64,000 nucleotides of DNA. Source: Streptomyces sp. SID13031 (GTDB lineage Bacteria; Actinomycetota; Actinomycetes; Propionibacteriales; Kribbellaceae). The stretch lies in the NCBI RefSeq assembly GCF_010548305.1, contig NZ_JAAGLV010000001.1, forward strand, positions 310,001-374,000, read 5' to 3'. Within the stretch, counting starts at the first letter, position 1, and each line of letters starts with the position of its first letter. Position numbers and translations under genes: made by a program. Shown here in pieces: positions 1 to 8,653 of this stretch. Under the pieces are notes generated by a model. That model searched no databases, was not told where the DNA came from, and worked only from the letters and a program-made list of their open reading frames with translations.

Positions 1-1
1 G

Positions 2-1378
2 GGCCCGGGCTCGGCGCTTCGCCTGCGCAGCAAGGTGAACAAGGCCGCTCGCGCCGTGCTGGACAAGCACGACTTCATCGAGATCGAGACGCCGACGCTG
101 ACCAAGTCGACGCCGGAAGGCGCGCGTGACTTCCTGGTCCCGGCGCGTCTGCAGCCGGGCTCGTGGTACGCGCTGCCGCAGTCGCCGCAGCTGTTCAAGC
201 AGCTGCTGATGGTCGCGGGCATGGAGCGGTACTTCCAGATCGCGCGCTGCTACCGCGACGAGGACTTCCGCGCCGACCGGCAGCCGGAGTTCACCCAGCT
301 CGACATCGAGATGAGCTTCGTCGACCAGGACGACATCATCGCGCTGTCCGAGGAGATCCTGACCGAGCTGTGGAAGCTCGCCGGGTACGAGGTGCAGACG
401 CCGATCCAGCGGATGACGTACGCCGAGTCGATGGCGCGGTTCGGCAGCGACAAGCCCGACCTGCGGATGGGGCTCGAGCTCGTCGAGTGCACGGAGTACT
501 TCAAGAGCACGCCGTTCCGGGTGTTCCAGGCGCAGTACGTCGGTGCCGTGGTGATGCCGGGTGGCGCCGACCAGCCGCGCAAGCAGCTGGACGCGTGGCA
601 GGAGTGGGCGAAGCAGCGTGGTGCACGCGGGCTCGCGTACGTGCTGGTCGGTCAGGATGGCGAGCTGGGCGGTCCGGTCGCCAAGAACCTGTCCGAGGAG
701 GAGCGCGCCGGGCTGGCCGACCACGTCGGTGCGAAGCCGGGCGACTGCATCTTCTTCGCGGCCGGCGCTGTGAAGGCGTCCCGGGCGCTGCTCGGTGCCG
801 CGCGGCTGGAGATCGGCCGGCGCGGTGGGCTGATCGACGAGTCGACCTGGTCGTTCGTATGGGTCGTCGACGCGCCGCTGTTCGAGCCGGCCGACGACGC
901 GACCGCCGCTGGTGACGTCGCCGTCGGTTCGGGTGCGTGGACCGCGGTGCACCACGCGTTCACGTCGCCGAAGCCGGACTCGCTGGAGAGCTTCGACACG
1001 GATCCGGGCAGCGCGCTGGCGTACGCGTACGACATCGTCTGCAACGGCAACGAGATCGGTGGCGGGTCGATCCGTATCCACCGCGAGGACGTGCAGAAGC
1101 GCGTCTTCAAGGTGATGGGGCTGACGGACGAGGAGGCGACCGAGAAGTTCGGCTTCCTGCTCGACGCGTTCAAGTTCGGCGCCCCGCCGCACGGCGGCAT
1201 CGCGTTCGGCTGGGACCGGATCACGGCCCTGCTGGCCGGCACGGAGTCGATTCGCGACGTGATCGCCTTCCCGAAGTCGGGCGGCGGTTTCGACCCGCTC
1301 ACAGCGGCCCCGGCCCCAATCACCCCGGCCCAACGCAAGGAAGCCGGCGTAGACGCCAAGCCAGAACCGAAGGAGTAA
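2..1378 (+). CDS. aspS: Aspartyl-tRNA synthetase, 5'-truncated by window edge
   Basis: Class II aminoacyl-tRNA synthetase that charges tRNA with aspartate in the cytoplasm. The reading frame is open from base 2, so the N-terminal anticodon-binding OB domain lies outside the window and the GTG at 35 is internal. Visible are the class II core ([16 protein letters not shown]), motif 2 ([20 protein letters not shown]), a GAD-like insertion domain in the middle, and motif 3 near the end ([12 protein letters not shown]). In actinobacteria the enzyme is often the non-discriminating Asp/Asn form; the sequence alone does not decide this. A strong hairpin follows the stop. Identification is certain; only the start is missing. 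Confidence 0.97.
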   Translation, partial: GPGSALRLRSKVNKAARAVLDKHDFIEIETPTLTKSTPEGARDFLVPARLQPGSWYALPQSPQLFKQLLMVAGMERYFQIARCYRDEDFRADRQPEFTQLDIEMSFVDQDDIIALSEEILTELWKLAGYEVQTPIQRMTYAESMARFGSDKPDLRMGLELVECTEYFKSTPFRVFQAQYVGAVVMPGGADQPRKQLDAWQEWAKQRGARGLAYVLVGQDGELGGPVAKNLSEEERAGLADHVGAKPGDCIFFAAGAVKASRALLGAARLEIGRRGGLIDESTWSFVWVVDAPLFEPADDATAAGDVAVGSGAWTAVHHAFTSPKPDSLESFDTDPGSALAYAYDIVCNGNEIGGGSIRIHREDVQKRVFKVMGLTDEEATEKFGFLLDAFKFGAPPHGGIAFGWDRITALLAGTESIRDVIAFPKSGGGFDPLTAAPAPITPAQRKEAGVDAKPEPKE

Positions 1379-1388
1379 CCCGCCAAGG

Positions 1389-1441
1389 CCTTACGTCCGA
1401 AGAAGTGGCTACCACGTCCCTCGACTTCTTCGGACGCAAGG
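1389..1441 (+). terminator. Hairpin terminator after aspS
   Basis: A perfect 13-bp inverted repeat (CGTCCGAAGAAGT at 1394-1406, ACTTCTTCGGACG at 1424-1436) extends to 18 bp with one mismatch by CCTT/AAGG at its base. The loop is 17 nt. There is no T-tract, as is common for actinobacterial terminators. It sits 11 bases after the aspS stop. Confidence 0.7.
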
Positions 1442-1567
1442 ATCGGGCGCGGTCGCGGTTGTGTACTTGAGCAACCGCTGGCGGGCGGTGGGAAAGTGGC
1501 GGTGTCGTGACTGGTTTTGGTAATTGTTCACGGCGCCTTATGCTCCTCCTTCCGCCCAGGAGTTGTC

Positions 1568-2521
1568 ATGTTCAAGCGCGTTCTTTCCTCTCTGGTCGCA
1601 TTGGCTGCGGTGACTGCGGGCAGTCTGCTCGCCGCCGCTCCCGCCCACGCCGTCGCCTTCCAGACCACCGCCAGCGCCCTCAACATCCGCTCGGAGCCGT
1701 ACCTGTCCGCGGCTGTGGTGAAGGTGCTGTCCGGGCCGACCTCGGTCGACGTCGACTGTCAGAAGCAAGGCGACTCGGTCACCGTGCCGGGTCGCGCCGC
1801 CACAACCTGGTGGGCGCACCTGCCTGCGCATGGTGGGTACGCGACGGTCGGGTACATCAACACCACCGCGACGAAGCTGCCCGGAGTACCGGACTGCCCG
1901 GCCGACCCGCCGCCGCCCGCTGGTGACGTCACGCTCGCCGACGTCCAGGCGATGTTCGGCACTCGCATCGCGAACCCGTCGCTCGTCCAGACCGGGCTCC
2001 CGTTGCTCAACCAGGCAATGCGCGACGCCAGCATCAACACCCCGCGCCGCAAGGCCGCCTTCCTCGCAACCCTCGTGCACGAGTCCCGCCTCGAGTACGA
2101 CATCCGCGAGATCGGCGACACCCGCGTGTACGGCGGCCGCGGCTACATCCAGCTCACCGGCGACTTCAACTACGGACCCGCAGGCCGGTACTTCGGTATC
2201 GACCTACTCGGCACCCCCGAACTAGCCCGCTCGCTGCAGTGGAGTGCCCCGATCGCCCGGTGGTACTGGACGGTCGCCCGCAACATCAACCCGTTCGCGG
2301 ACCAGCTCAACATGGGCAAGGTCAACGCCGCGATCGGCTACCCGGCCGGCGCTGAGGACGGGCGCCGCTGCGACTCGTTCAAGAACGCGATCCGGGTGCT
2401 GACCGGTTCGGTGCCCGGCGGCATCATCTGCACCCGCTCGAAGGCCCTCAGCGGCGACACGAGCAAGCTCACCCGCACCCAGTTCGACGCCCTCACCAAG
2501 GTAGGCGGCGGCCTCGGCTGA
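1568..2521 (+). CDS. Secreted GH19 chitinase-like hydrolase with SH3-type N-terminal domain
   Basis: A 317-aa exported protein predicted to cut chitin or peptidoglycan-like glycans outside the cell. Residues 1-29 form a Sec signal peptide ending AHA-VAF. Residues about 30-105 look like a bacterial SH3 wall-binding domain (SALNIRSEPYLSAAVV). The rest is a GH19/lysozyme-fold domain with the catalytic-type HES motif (LVHESRLEY), a second acidic stretch (REIGD), and the family signature YGGRGYIQLTGDFNYG. The start at 1568 is chosen because AGGAG lies 6 bases before it and the signal peptide begins there; an upstream GTG at 1517 would add 17 residues ahead of the signal peptide. Family GH19 is fairly sure, the substrate is not. 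Confidence 0.85.
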   Translation: MFKRVLSSLVALAAVTAGSLLAAAPAHAVAFQTTASALNIRSEPYLSAAVVKVLSGPTSVDVDCQKQGDSVTVPGRAATTWWAHLPAHGGYATVGYINTTATKLPGVPDCPADPPPPAGDVTLADVQAMFGTRIANPSLVQTGLPLLNQAMRDASINTPRRKAAFLATLVHESRLEYDIREIGDTRVYGGRGYIQLTGDFNYGPAGRYFGIDLLGTPELARSLQWSAPIARWYWTVARNINPFADQLNMGKVNAAIGYPAGAEDGRRCDSFKNAIRVLTGSVPGGIICTRSKALSGDTSKLTRTQFDALTKVGGGLG

Positions 2522-2601
2522 CCCGTCCAGCTAGAGCGAGCCCTCCGCTCCGTCCAGAGACTCGGCCGCCGCCGAAAGTCCGGGCAGCCACGGAGTGCTC
2601 C

Positions 2602-2636
2602 TTGACAGAGCTCTTTGTGTCAATACGATTGGCACA
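2602..2636 (+). promoter_or_regulatory. Promoter with overlapping palindromic operator, leaderless
   Basis: TTGACA at 2602-2607, a 16-bp spacer and TACGAT at 2624-2629 make a good SigA-type promoter only 7 bases ahead of the ATG at 2637. An inverted repeat (TGTGTCAAT at 2616-2624, ATTGGCACA at 2628-2636; 8 of 9 positions match) covers the -10 box and ends one base before the ATG. This arrangement suits autorepression by the GntR protein encoded next. Confidence 0.65.
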
Positions 2637-2990
2637 ATGATCATCTTGGTGGATCCGGCTGCCTCGCGGCCGCCGTACGAGCAGGTGAAGCAGCAGATCG
2701 AGCAGCTGATCCGGCGCGGGGAGATGGCGCAGGGGACGCGGTTGCCCACCGTCCGCCAGCTCGCCGGCGACCTCGGGCTCGCGGTCAACACGGTGGCCCG
2801 GGCGTACAAGGAGCTGGAGGCCGACCGGCTGGTCGAGACTCGCGGCCGCAATGGCACCTTCGTGCTCGCCGCGCGCAGTCAGGTGGACGACGAGGAGACC
2901 CATGCGGCGGCGACGATGTTCGCGCGTGCCGCCCGGCGAGCCGGTCTGAGTGTGGCCGAGGCGACCCGGATCCTGCACGAAGCCTGGTGA
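2637..2990 (+). CDS. GntR-family (YtrA-type) transcriptional regulator
   Basis: A 117-aa DNA-binding protein. Residues about 10-75 form the winged helix-turn-helix (YEQVKQQIEQLIRRGEM, then RLPTVRQLAGDLGLAVNTVA), followed by a short helical C-terminal tail of about 45 residues. Short size and lack of a ligand domain place it in the YtrA subfamily, whose members usually control a neighbouring ABC transporter; no transporter gene is adjacent here. The ATG at 2637 is preferred over the upstream in-frame start because the promoter leaves almost no 5' leader and the domain begins right after it. It likely represses itself through the palindrome over its promoter. Confidence 0.85.
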   Translation: MIILVDPAASRPPYEQVKQQIEQLIRRGEMAQGTRLPTVRQLAGDLGLAVNTVARAYKELEADRLVETRGRNGTFVLAARSQVDDEETHAAATMFARAARRAGLSVAEATRILHEAW

Positions 2991-3051
2991 CCGGAAGCTG
3001 CTGACCCGAGCCCGGTGACCGGTATCGGCCATGGGCTGGCGAGCCTCGAAC

Positions 3052-3087
3052 GGAAACGATTCCAAGCAATCTGCCGACAACGTTGTC
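3052..3087 (+). promoter_or_regulatory. Two LacI-type operator palindromes
   Basis: GGAAACGATTCC at 3052-3063 has GGAA/TTCC arms around a CG-containing centre. GACAACGTTGTC at 3076-3087 is a perfect 12-bp palindrome with a central CG. Both have the form of operators bound by LacI/GalR-family repressors. They lie 80-115 bases before the start of the secreted GxGYxYP protein, so carbohydrate control of that gene is likely. No lacI gene is present in this window. Confidence 0.5.
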
Positions 3088-3167
3088 CGAGGTATCGACA
3101 CGCGGCGTAATGCTGGTTAATCTCCCCGTCATTTGACAGCGATGTCAGCGACAGGGGAGTGGTCACG

Positions 3168-5201
3168 ATGGTATCGAGACGGACGTTCCTGGCAGGCAGC
3201 GGCGCAGTGACGGCGGGGGGATTCGGGCTGCTCCCCGGACTCCCCGCGGCCGCGGCAACGGGCCCGGCAGCAGGCCAGGCAGGCCCGAGCAGCAGTGGAG
3301 ACGGCAGGCTGTTGCCGGCCTTCGGCAGACCGAAACACCTGCACTACGGCGATGTCAGCAAACTCGGCGGCGGCGACCAGACCCTGCTCACCACCTTGCA
3401 GGGCATCGTCAACCGCGCCGAGCCCGAGCTGTACTTCAGCTTCGACACCGGCACCATGAGTACGCCGGATGCCAAATGGCTCGCCGACATGCACCTGCCC
3501 ACGACGACGTACCGGAACCCCTTGGACCTGGTGGCCAAGTACCGGCATCGCGTGCGTGGCGCGATCATCCACGATCCCGCCGTACCGGATTCGCTGAACG
3601 TCGCGACCACCTTGGCCGGGCTGGAGAACGCCGTCGTCGCCGATGCGGCTCAGGCCAAGGCGCACGGGCTGCGGATCGTGAAGGACCTGCGCGGGATGTT
3701 CGACGGCGACCGGGTGAAGACCTACCGGTGGCAGCTCGACAACCTGTTCCCGCGGGTCACCCACCAACTGCTGGCCGGCCTGCCACCGACCCGGGTGGTC
3801 GCGGTCGAGAACGTGCAGTGGCAGGAGATCGCCCGCGAGACCCGGCAGATCCGTGACTCGTCGAACCGCGGCGGCTACGAGCTCGACGTGTCGGCCAAGC
3901 TCGGCAAGGGGGCCGTCTACGTCAGGTTCCAGGACTCGTTCACCGATGACGGCTGGGGCGGATCGGTCTCCGAGATCACCGTGAAGGCGAACGGCACCCA
4001 GATCGCCCACTTCCTGCCAGGTACGCCGGAAGAGGCGCCGTACCTGTTCGACGGCGTCAACTCGTCGATCGGCGGTGAGGCCAACCGCTTCAGCGACGGC
4101 GGCGGCTACTTCATCTACCGGTTCGAGCCACCGGCCGGTACGACGTCCCTGGTGGTGACCGCGACGATGTGGAACCAGTACCTGGTGACCGCGACCGACA
4201 CCTCACCGACCCGGATCGAGCCGTTCGCGTACTTCCGGGACTACGTGGTCGCCACCAAGGCGCTGGTGAGCTGGCTGCCCCCGGGCGGCGAGACCGGGGA
4301 CCTGCTGATCGAGCACTTCGCCAGGTACCCGACGCTTGCGCCGTACATGGGCTGGTTCGCCAACGACGTCTCCGGTGAGTGGGACGGCGTCGACCTTGCC
4401 TCGCAAGGCGGTTCGCCGGTGATCGCGGCCGACTTCTACATGAACGGGACCGTCCACGCCGGGTTCACGGCGCCGATCTCGGCCAGGGTCCGGCCGGTCC
4501 GGCGGATCAACAAGCCGAAGAACAAGGTCTACCTGACACTGACGTTCGGCGAGGGCGACAACATCCAGTACTGCCAGCGGCACATGCGCGACCTGTGGGA
4601 CGACCCGAAGCGTGGCGAGGCGCCGGCCAACTGGACCATCAGTCCGCTGCTCCTGGAGACCGGTCCGGGGTTGTTCAGCCACTACCAGCGGACCGCGACG
4701 GCCAACGATCTGCTGGTCTGCGGCCCCTCGGGTGCGGGCTACACCTATCCCGGGTCGTGGGCGGCCGGCCAGTTCACCGAGTTCCTGAAGCTGACCGGCT
4801 CGACGCTGCGCCGGACCGGGATAGACGTGGTGTATTCCTACAGCCACCGCGAGAACGACAAATGGGTGCTGCTGTCGGAGGAGATCGCCCGCGGGTTCGC
4901 GAAGTACACGCCGCTGAAGGGGATCATGCAGACCTGGGACGGTGAGCTGCTCACGGTCCGCCAGGGCGGTCTGCCGATCGTCGGCCAGTGGAGTGCACCG
5001 GGCAAGGCAGCGGAGTACAAGGCCGCGCTGGACGCCCAGGTCGCGAAGTGGGACGGCGCGAAGCCACTGTTCATCTCGGGCGGGATCAATGCGTGGTCGT
5101 GGACCCCGTCGGACATCGCGGAGCTGGCTGCCCTGCTCCGCGACCCGTACGAACTGGTACTCGCGAACACCTTCTTCGACCTACTCAACCGCGTGCTCTA
5201 G
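3168..5201 (+). CDS. Secreted GxGYxYP-family protein (putative glycoside hydrolase)
   Basis: A 677-aa exported protein. The N-terminus has a twin-arginine signal (SRRTFLAGSGAV, followed by an Ala/Gly-rich hydrophobic stretch to about residue 34), so it is probably exported folded. The family motif is seen as GPSGAGYTYPGSW around residue 522. A beta-rich inserted region (about residues 225-330) looks like a carbohydrate-binding module. GxGYxYP proteins are predicted glycoside hydrolases, but their substrates are poorly known. The ATG at 3168 has AGGGGAG 8 bases upstream and begins the Tat motif; the GTG at 3159 lies inside that ribosome binding site. The LacI-type palindromes upstream support a sugar-related role. 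Confidence 0.75.
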   Translation: MVSRRTFLAGSGAVTAGGFGLLPGLPAAAATGPAAGQAGPSSSGDGRLLPAFGRPKHLHYGDVSKLGGGDQTLLTTLQGIVNRAEPELYFSFDTGTMSTPDAKWLADMHLPTTTYRNPLDLVAKYRHRVRGAIIHDPAVPDSLNVATTLAGLENAVVADAAQAKAHGLRIVKDLRGMFDGDRVKTYRWQLDNLFPRVTHQLLAGLPPTRVVAVENVQWQEIARETRQIRDSSNRGGYELDVSAKLGKGAVYVRFQDSFTDDGWGGSVSEITVKANGTQIAHFLPGTPEEAPYLFDGVNSSIGGEANRFSDGGGYFIYRFEPPAGTTSLVVTATMWNQYLVTATDTSPTRIEPFAYFRDYVVATKALVSWLPPGGETGDLLIEHFARYPTLAPYMGWFANDVSGEWDGVDLASQGGSPVIAADFYMNGTVHAGFTAPISARVRPVRRINKPKNKVYLTLTFGEGDNIQYCQRHMRDLWDDPKRGEAPANWTISPLLLETGPGLFSHYQRTATANDLLVCGPSGAGYTYPGSWAAGQFTEFLKLTGSTLRRTGIDVVYSYSHRENDKWVLLSEEIARGFAKYTPLKGIMQTWDGELLTVRQGGLPIVGQWSAPGKAAEYKAALDAQVAKWDGAKPLFISGGINAWSWTPSDIAELAALLRDPYELVLANTFFDLLNRVL

Positions 5202-5205
5202 AGGA

Positions 5206-6444
5206 TCAGCGGAACAGGCGGTCCGCGTCGCGGAGAGCGTTGGCGGCTACCTGGCGGCCGAGGGTGACCCCGGCTGTGTCGGCAGTGCGCGTGTGGATGC
5301 CGGACCAGACTCGGGCGTCGACGTTCTCCGCGGTGAGGTGGTGCCAGTCCGTGTACGTGCGGGTGATGCCCGGAGCAGTGGGGCTGAGGATCGTGTACGG
5401 CCTGGCCGTGTGGGCGCCGACGAGTGAGGTCAGCACCTGCTCGGCCGCACCGGCGTAGGTGTTGTGGCCGCTCGGATAGTCCGGGTGCGCTGGTGTGGCG
5501 TGCAGCGGCGTCCAGTTCGCGTCGTCCGTCGCACGGATCGCGGTGACCGGGCGCCAGCGCAGGTACGCGTACTTCGAGTCCGAGGTTGCGATCTGCGTGT
5601 CTACGGAAGCCACATGGAACAAGGCGACCAGTTTCGTCCTTTCTGCGAGCGGCTTACGTGCGGACTCCGCCAGGGCCACCCGCAGCGGAGCGGTGTAGAG
5701 CACGTACGACGAGCCTAGCCAGAAGGTCGCCGTATCGGTCTGGGCCTGAGTCCTGGTCGTGCTGTCGACTGCCCCGTCTGCACGCACCTCGGCCAGATCG
5801 CGCTCGTAGCGGTTCGAGCCGAGAGCAGGCGGCGGTCCGAGGCGGAACTCGTCGGCACTGCGTAGCAGGAACGGCTTGGCCACGCGATTCCCGTACTGCG
5901 CCGCCGGGCTGAAGGTCGGCGGAGTCGGCTGCCAGATCCCTGGATCCGTCGAGGGCGGGGTGAACGGGGCATTGACCGAGGCCGGATCCAACCCGTCGTC
6001 GGCGCGCGCGGCCAGTACTGCCTTGGCCTGCTGTCGTCCTGCGGCCACACCGGCGGTTTCGGCGGGCCCGTCGGTGATTCTGGCGAGGGTGGTGGTCAGA
6101 GCCTGGTCGACCTCTGCCTTGCGGGCCGGAACCAGGGTGGTGAGCGTTTCATGGATCGCGCCGGCGATCGCGGCCTCGCGGTAGTCCTGTGGACGCGCAG
6201 TGGCCGGTGTGCGGAGCAGGGCGCGGGTGGCGGCAAGCCAGCCGATCGCCCAGGTGCGGTTGTTGGCCACCTGGGCCGGCGCACCGGCCGCGGTGATGGT
6301 GTTGGCGGTGATGTCGTACCACTCGAGCGCGACGTCGACTCGTTGCCGGGTCGCCGACGCACTCGGCACGGCGAGGACGGCGGAGAAGGCGAGCGCGGGG
6401 GTGACCGCCAGGGCGAGGGCACGACGGACCGATCGTTGACGCAT
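5206..6444 (-). CDS. Secreted vanadium-haloperoxidase/PAP2-type phosphatase
   Basis: A 412-aa exported protein of the vanadium-dependent haloperoxidase and acid phosphatase superfamily. It has a signal peptide (about 31 residues, ending SAS-ATRQ). The oxyanion/vanadate pocket is visible in order: KYAYLRWRPVTAIR (Lys and Arg), HPDYPSGHNTY (the PSGH motif) and the C-terminal DWHHLTAENVDARVWSGIH (Arg and His). All key residues appear present, so it is probably active, either as a haloperoxidase or as a phosphatase. The ATG at 6444 has GAGGAG 6 bases upstream. It converges with the GxGYxYP gene, leaving 4 bases between stops. Confidence 0.8.
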   Translation of the reverse strand: MRQRSVRRALALAVTPALAFSAVLAVPSASATRQRVDVALEWYDITANTITAAGAPAQVANNRTWAIGWLAATRALLRTPATARPQDYREAAIAGAIHETLTTLVPARKAEVDQALTTTLARITDGPAETAGVAAGRQQAKAVLAARADDGLDPASVNAPFTPPSTDPGIWQPTPPTFSPAAQYGNRVAKPFLLRSADEFRLGPPPALGSNRYERDLAEVRADGAVDSTTRTQAQTDTATFWLGSSYVLYTAPLRVALAESARKPLAERTKLVALFHVASVDTQIATSDSKYAYLRWRPVTAIRATDDANWTPLHATPAHPDYPSGHNTYAGAAEQVLTSLVGAHTARPYTILSPTAPGITRTYTDWHHLTAENVDARVWSGIHTRTADTAGVTLGRQVAANALRDADRLFR

Positions 6445-6665
6445 GAGAACTCCTCGGAGGACGCAAGGATCAAGCGCAGGCAGAGAGCGCTGCGCGGAAA
6501 GGGTGAAACCAGTGACAGCCGGAGTCGATCAACAGCCGGCGCTGGAGGTACGCATCAGATCGACGTGGCGTCGGGCCACCAGTCTGATCTCTGCGCTCAT
6601 ACGAAGAATGATGGCACGCCGAGCACTGCCGCGCGGTCCCGTATTACTACCTGGACGGTAGACAT
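6445..6665. other. Intergenic gap between MFS and haloperoxidase-like genes
   Basis: Both flanking genes run leftward. The gap should hold the terminator of the MFS gene and the promoter of the haloperoxidase-like gene. A short inverted repeat CTACC-N5-GGTAG lies at 6647-6661, directly after the MFS stop. Nothing else is recognised. Confidence 0.4.
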
Positions 6666-7847
6666 TCAGCTGGACTGATCGACCTGTTCGTCACGAGGGA
6701 GAACGGCCGAAACCGCGACCAGGCAGGCGGATAGGACCAAGGGCAGGATCATCGCGTGCTGGATGCCGAAGTGCGCGGCGAGCTGGCCGATGATCGCGGG
6801 GCCGACGAGGAAGGCGGCGTAGCCGAACGTCACGACGATCGCGAGCATCCGGCCGCCGCCGACGTGGCCGGCCACGGCGTAGACCTGGGGAGCGACCAGG
6901 CCCACGCCGAGGCCGACCAGCGCCCAGCCGATCAGCAGGAGCGGGAGCGGGTGGGCGAAGACGGTGATCAGGTAGCCGCCGATGGCAGTGACGGCGCCGA
7001 CGCGGACGACCGTGCGGCGGCCGACGCGTGCGACGGCTCGGTCGCCGAGCAGGCGGATGATCACCATGAAGCCGCTGACGGCGACGAGGCCGAGGGCGCC
7101 TGTGGACGGGTCGATCTTGGCGACGTCGGTGACGTGGACCGACGACCAGTCGACGGCGGTGCCCTCGGCGAGGCCGAAGCAGAACGCCATCAGGCCGAGC
7201 GCCCAGGCGAGTCGCGGGATCGCAGTACGGACGCCGTCAGTGGTGTGCTCGATCCGGCGGCCCTCGGGCACGATGCGGACGCAGACAGCGATGGAGATCA
7301 GGCTGACGACGCAGATGGTGCCAAGAGCCGGGCCGACGTTGGCGGCGCCGGTCTTGTCGAAGAGGTGCGCGATCAGGACGATGGTGCCGGCCGCGCTCAG
7401 GTTGCCGATGCTCCAGAAGGCATGGAAGCGGCTCATGATCGGCTTCGGGCGAGCTTGCTCGACCTCGACCCCGAGCGAGTTCATCGCGACGTCCATCGCG
7501 CCGTTGCCCAGCCCGGCGAGCACCATCGCGAAAATTGCCCACGGCAACGATGAGGTGAGGGAGAGGGCGCCGACGCCGAGCGCGAGCAGAGTCAGCGTGA
7601 CGAGCGCGACCGGCCGTGCGCCGATCCGATCGGCCAGCCGCCCACCCACCTGCATCGACACGACGGCCGAGGCGGCCAAACAGAACAACAACAACGAAAG
7701 CCCTGCAGCGCCGATGTCGAGCCGGTCCCGAAGAGCAGGCAGGCTGCCGCCGACGCCGCCGATGAGCAGCCCATTGGTCACGAACAGCAGGAAGACAGCC
7801 CCCGCCGCGGTCCGGGTGGACATGGGATTGGGGGCGGTGGTGGTCAT
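6666..7847 (-). CDS. MFS transporter, 12-TM type
   Basis: A 393-aa inner-membrane transporter of the major facilitator superfamily. About 12 hydrophobic segments are evident, with the MFS motif A-like loop GGRLADRIGARPVAL between segments 2 and 3. It is related to sugar/FucP-like or drug-type MFS proteins. It overlaps the upstream DeoR gene by 4 bases (ATGA), so the two are co-translated and the substrate is probably a sugar or its derivative sensed by that regulator. The substrate is not known. Confidence 0.85.
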   Translation of the reverse strand: MTTTAPNPMSTRTAAGAVFLLFVTNGLLIGGVGGSLPALRDRLDIGAAGLSLLLFCLAASAVVSMQVGGRLADRIGARPVALVTLTLLALGVGALSLTSSLPWAIFAMVLAGLGNGAMDVAMNSLGVEVEQARPKPIMSRFHAFWSIGNLSAAGTIVLIAHLFDKTGAANVGPALGTICVVSLISIAVCVRIVPEGRRIEHTTDGVRTAIPRLAWALGLMAFCFGLAEGTAVDWSSVHVTDVAKIDPSTGALGLVAVSGFMVIIRLLGDRAVARVGRRTVVRVGAVTAIGGYLITVFAHPLPLLLIGWALVGLGVGLVAPQVYAVAGHVGGGRMLAIVVTFGYAAFLVGPAIIGQLAAHFGIQHAMILPLVLSACLVAVSAVLPRDEQVDQSS

Positions 7848-8602
7848 GCGAACCTGATCTCGACGTCGGCGGAGCGGAACGCTTCGAGTGCCTCGGCGTC
7901 CGCCTCGGCGTCGGTGATCAGGATGTCGACGGACTCGAGGCCGGCGACCGTCACCATCGCGGTGCGTTCCAGTTTGGCTGATTCGACGGCCAGCAGGACG
8001 CGGGTGGAGGATTCGATCAGCGCGCGCTTCATCGCGGCATCGGCGAGGGTGTTGGTGGTCAGGCCGTGCGCCGGTAGCGCCGCGCAGCTGCTGATGACCG
8101 CGGTGTCGAAGTGGATGCCGCGGACGCCGGCCTCCGCGGCGGCGCCGTACGCCGCCAGTTCGGGGGAGCTCACCTCGCCGCCGGGCATGATCAGTTTGGT
8201 GCGCGCCGCCTCGCCGAGGACGACGGCTGAGTGCAGGGACAGCGGCATCACCGTGATCGCGCGCCCGGCCAGCTCGCGGGCGACCGCGAGGCAGGTGGTG
8301 CCGTTGTCGAGCGCTACCGCCTCGCCGTCGGCGATCAGCTCGGCGACGGCCGCGCCGAGCCGTCGCTTGACCTCCTTGCCCTGCTTGTCGCGCAGGGTGA
8401 ACGGGATGATCTCGCCCCGCAACGCGACCCCGACCGCGCCGCCGCGGACCCGGCGTACCAGGCCCTGGCTCTGCAGCAGATCGAGGTCGCGGCGGATCGT
8501 CATCTCCGACGTCCCCGTGCCCTGGGCAAGCTCGGCGACGCCGACCCGCCCGGTACGAGCGAGCTCCTCGACGACGAACCTCAGCCGTTCCTCACTGTTC
8601 AC
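7844..8602 (-). CDS. DeoR/GlpR-family transcriptional regulator
   Basis: A 252-aa repressor. The N-terminal winged helix (ERLRFVVEELARTGRVGVAE, then GTSEMTIRRDLDLL) carries the DeoR signature. The C-terminal sugar-phosphate sensor (DeoRC) domain has the LDNGTTC and related loops (about residues 75-235). The GTG at 8602 is chosen because upstream in-frame codons give only a TTG far from the domain. It heads a two-gene unit with the MFS transporter (4-bp overlap) and probably represses it until a phosphorylated sugar appears. Clustered TGTTC/GAACA repeats lie over its start. Confidence 0.85.
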   Translation of the reverse strand: MNSEERLRFVVEELARTGRVGVAELAQGTGTSEMTIRRDLDLLQSQGLVRRVRGGAVGVALRGEIIPFTLRDKQGKEVKRRLGAAVAELIADGEAVALDNGTTCLAVARELAGRAITVMPLSLHSAVVLGEAARTKLIMPGGEVSSPELAAYGAAAEAGVRGIHFDTAVISSCAALPAHGLTTNTLADAAMKRALIESSTRVLLAVESAKLERTAMVTVAGLESVDILITDAEADAEALEAFRSADVEIRFA

Positions 8603-8629
8603 ATGTTCATTCGAACACAGCTGATGTTC
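8596..8629 (-). promoter_or_regulatory. Clustered TGTTC/GAACA operator-like repeats
   Basis: On the plus strand TGTTC occurs at 8596, 8604 and 8625, and its inverse GAACA at 8613. The pair at 8604-8617 forms the inverted repeat TGTTC-N4-GAACA. The cluster covers the start codon and upstream region of the DeoR gene, as expected for autoregulation. Confidence 0.45.
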
Positions 8630-8653
8630 GCCGCGCAACTCACCGGCGCTGGT

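Noticed and set aside
1379..1567. c-di-AMP riboswitch before the secreted GH19 protein
   Set aside because: Cell-wall hydrolases often have one in actinobacteria, but none of its conserved segments is present here.
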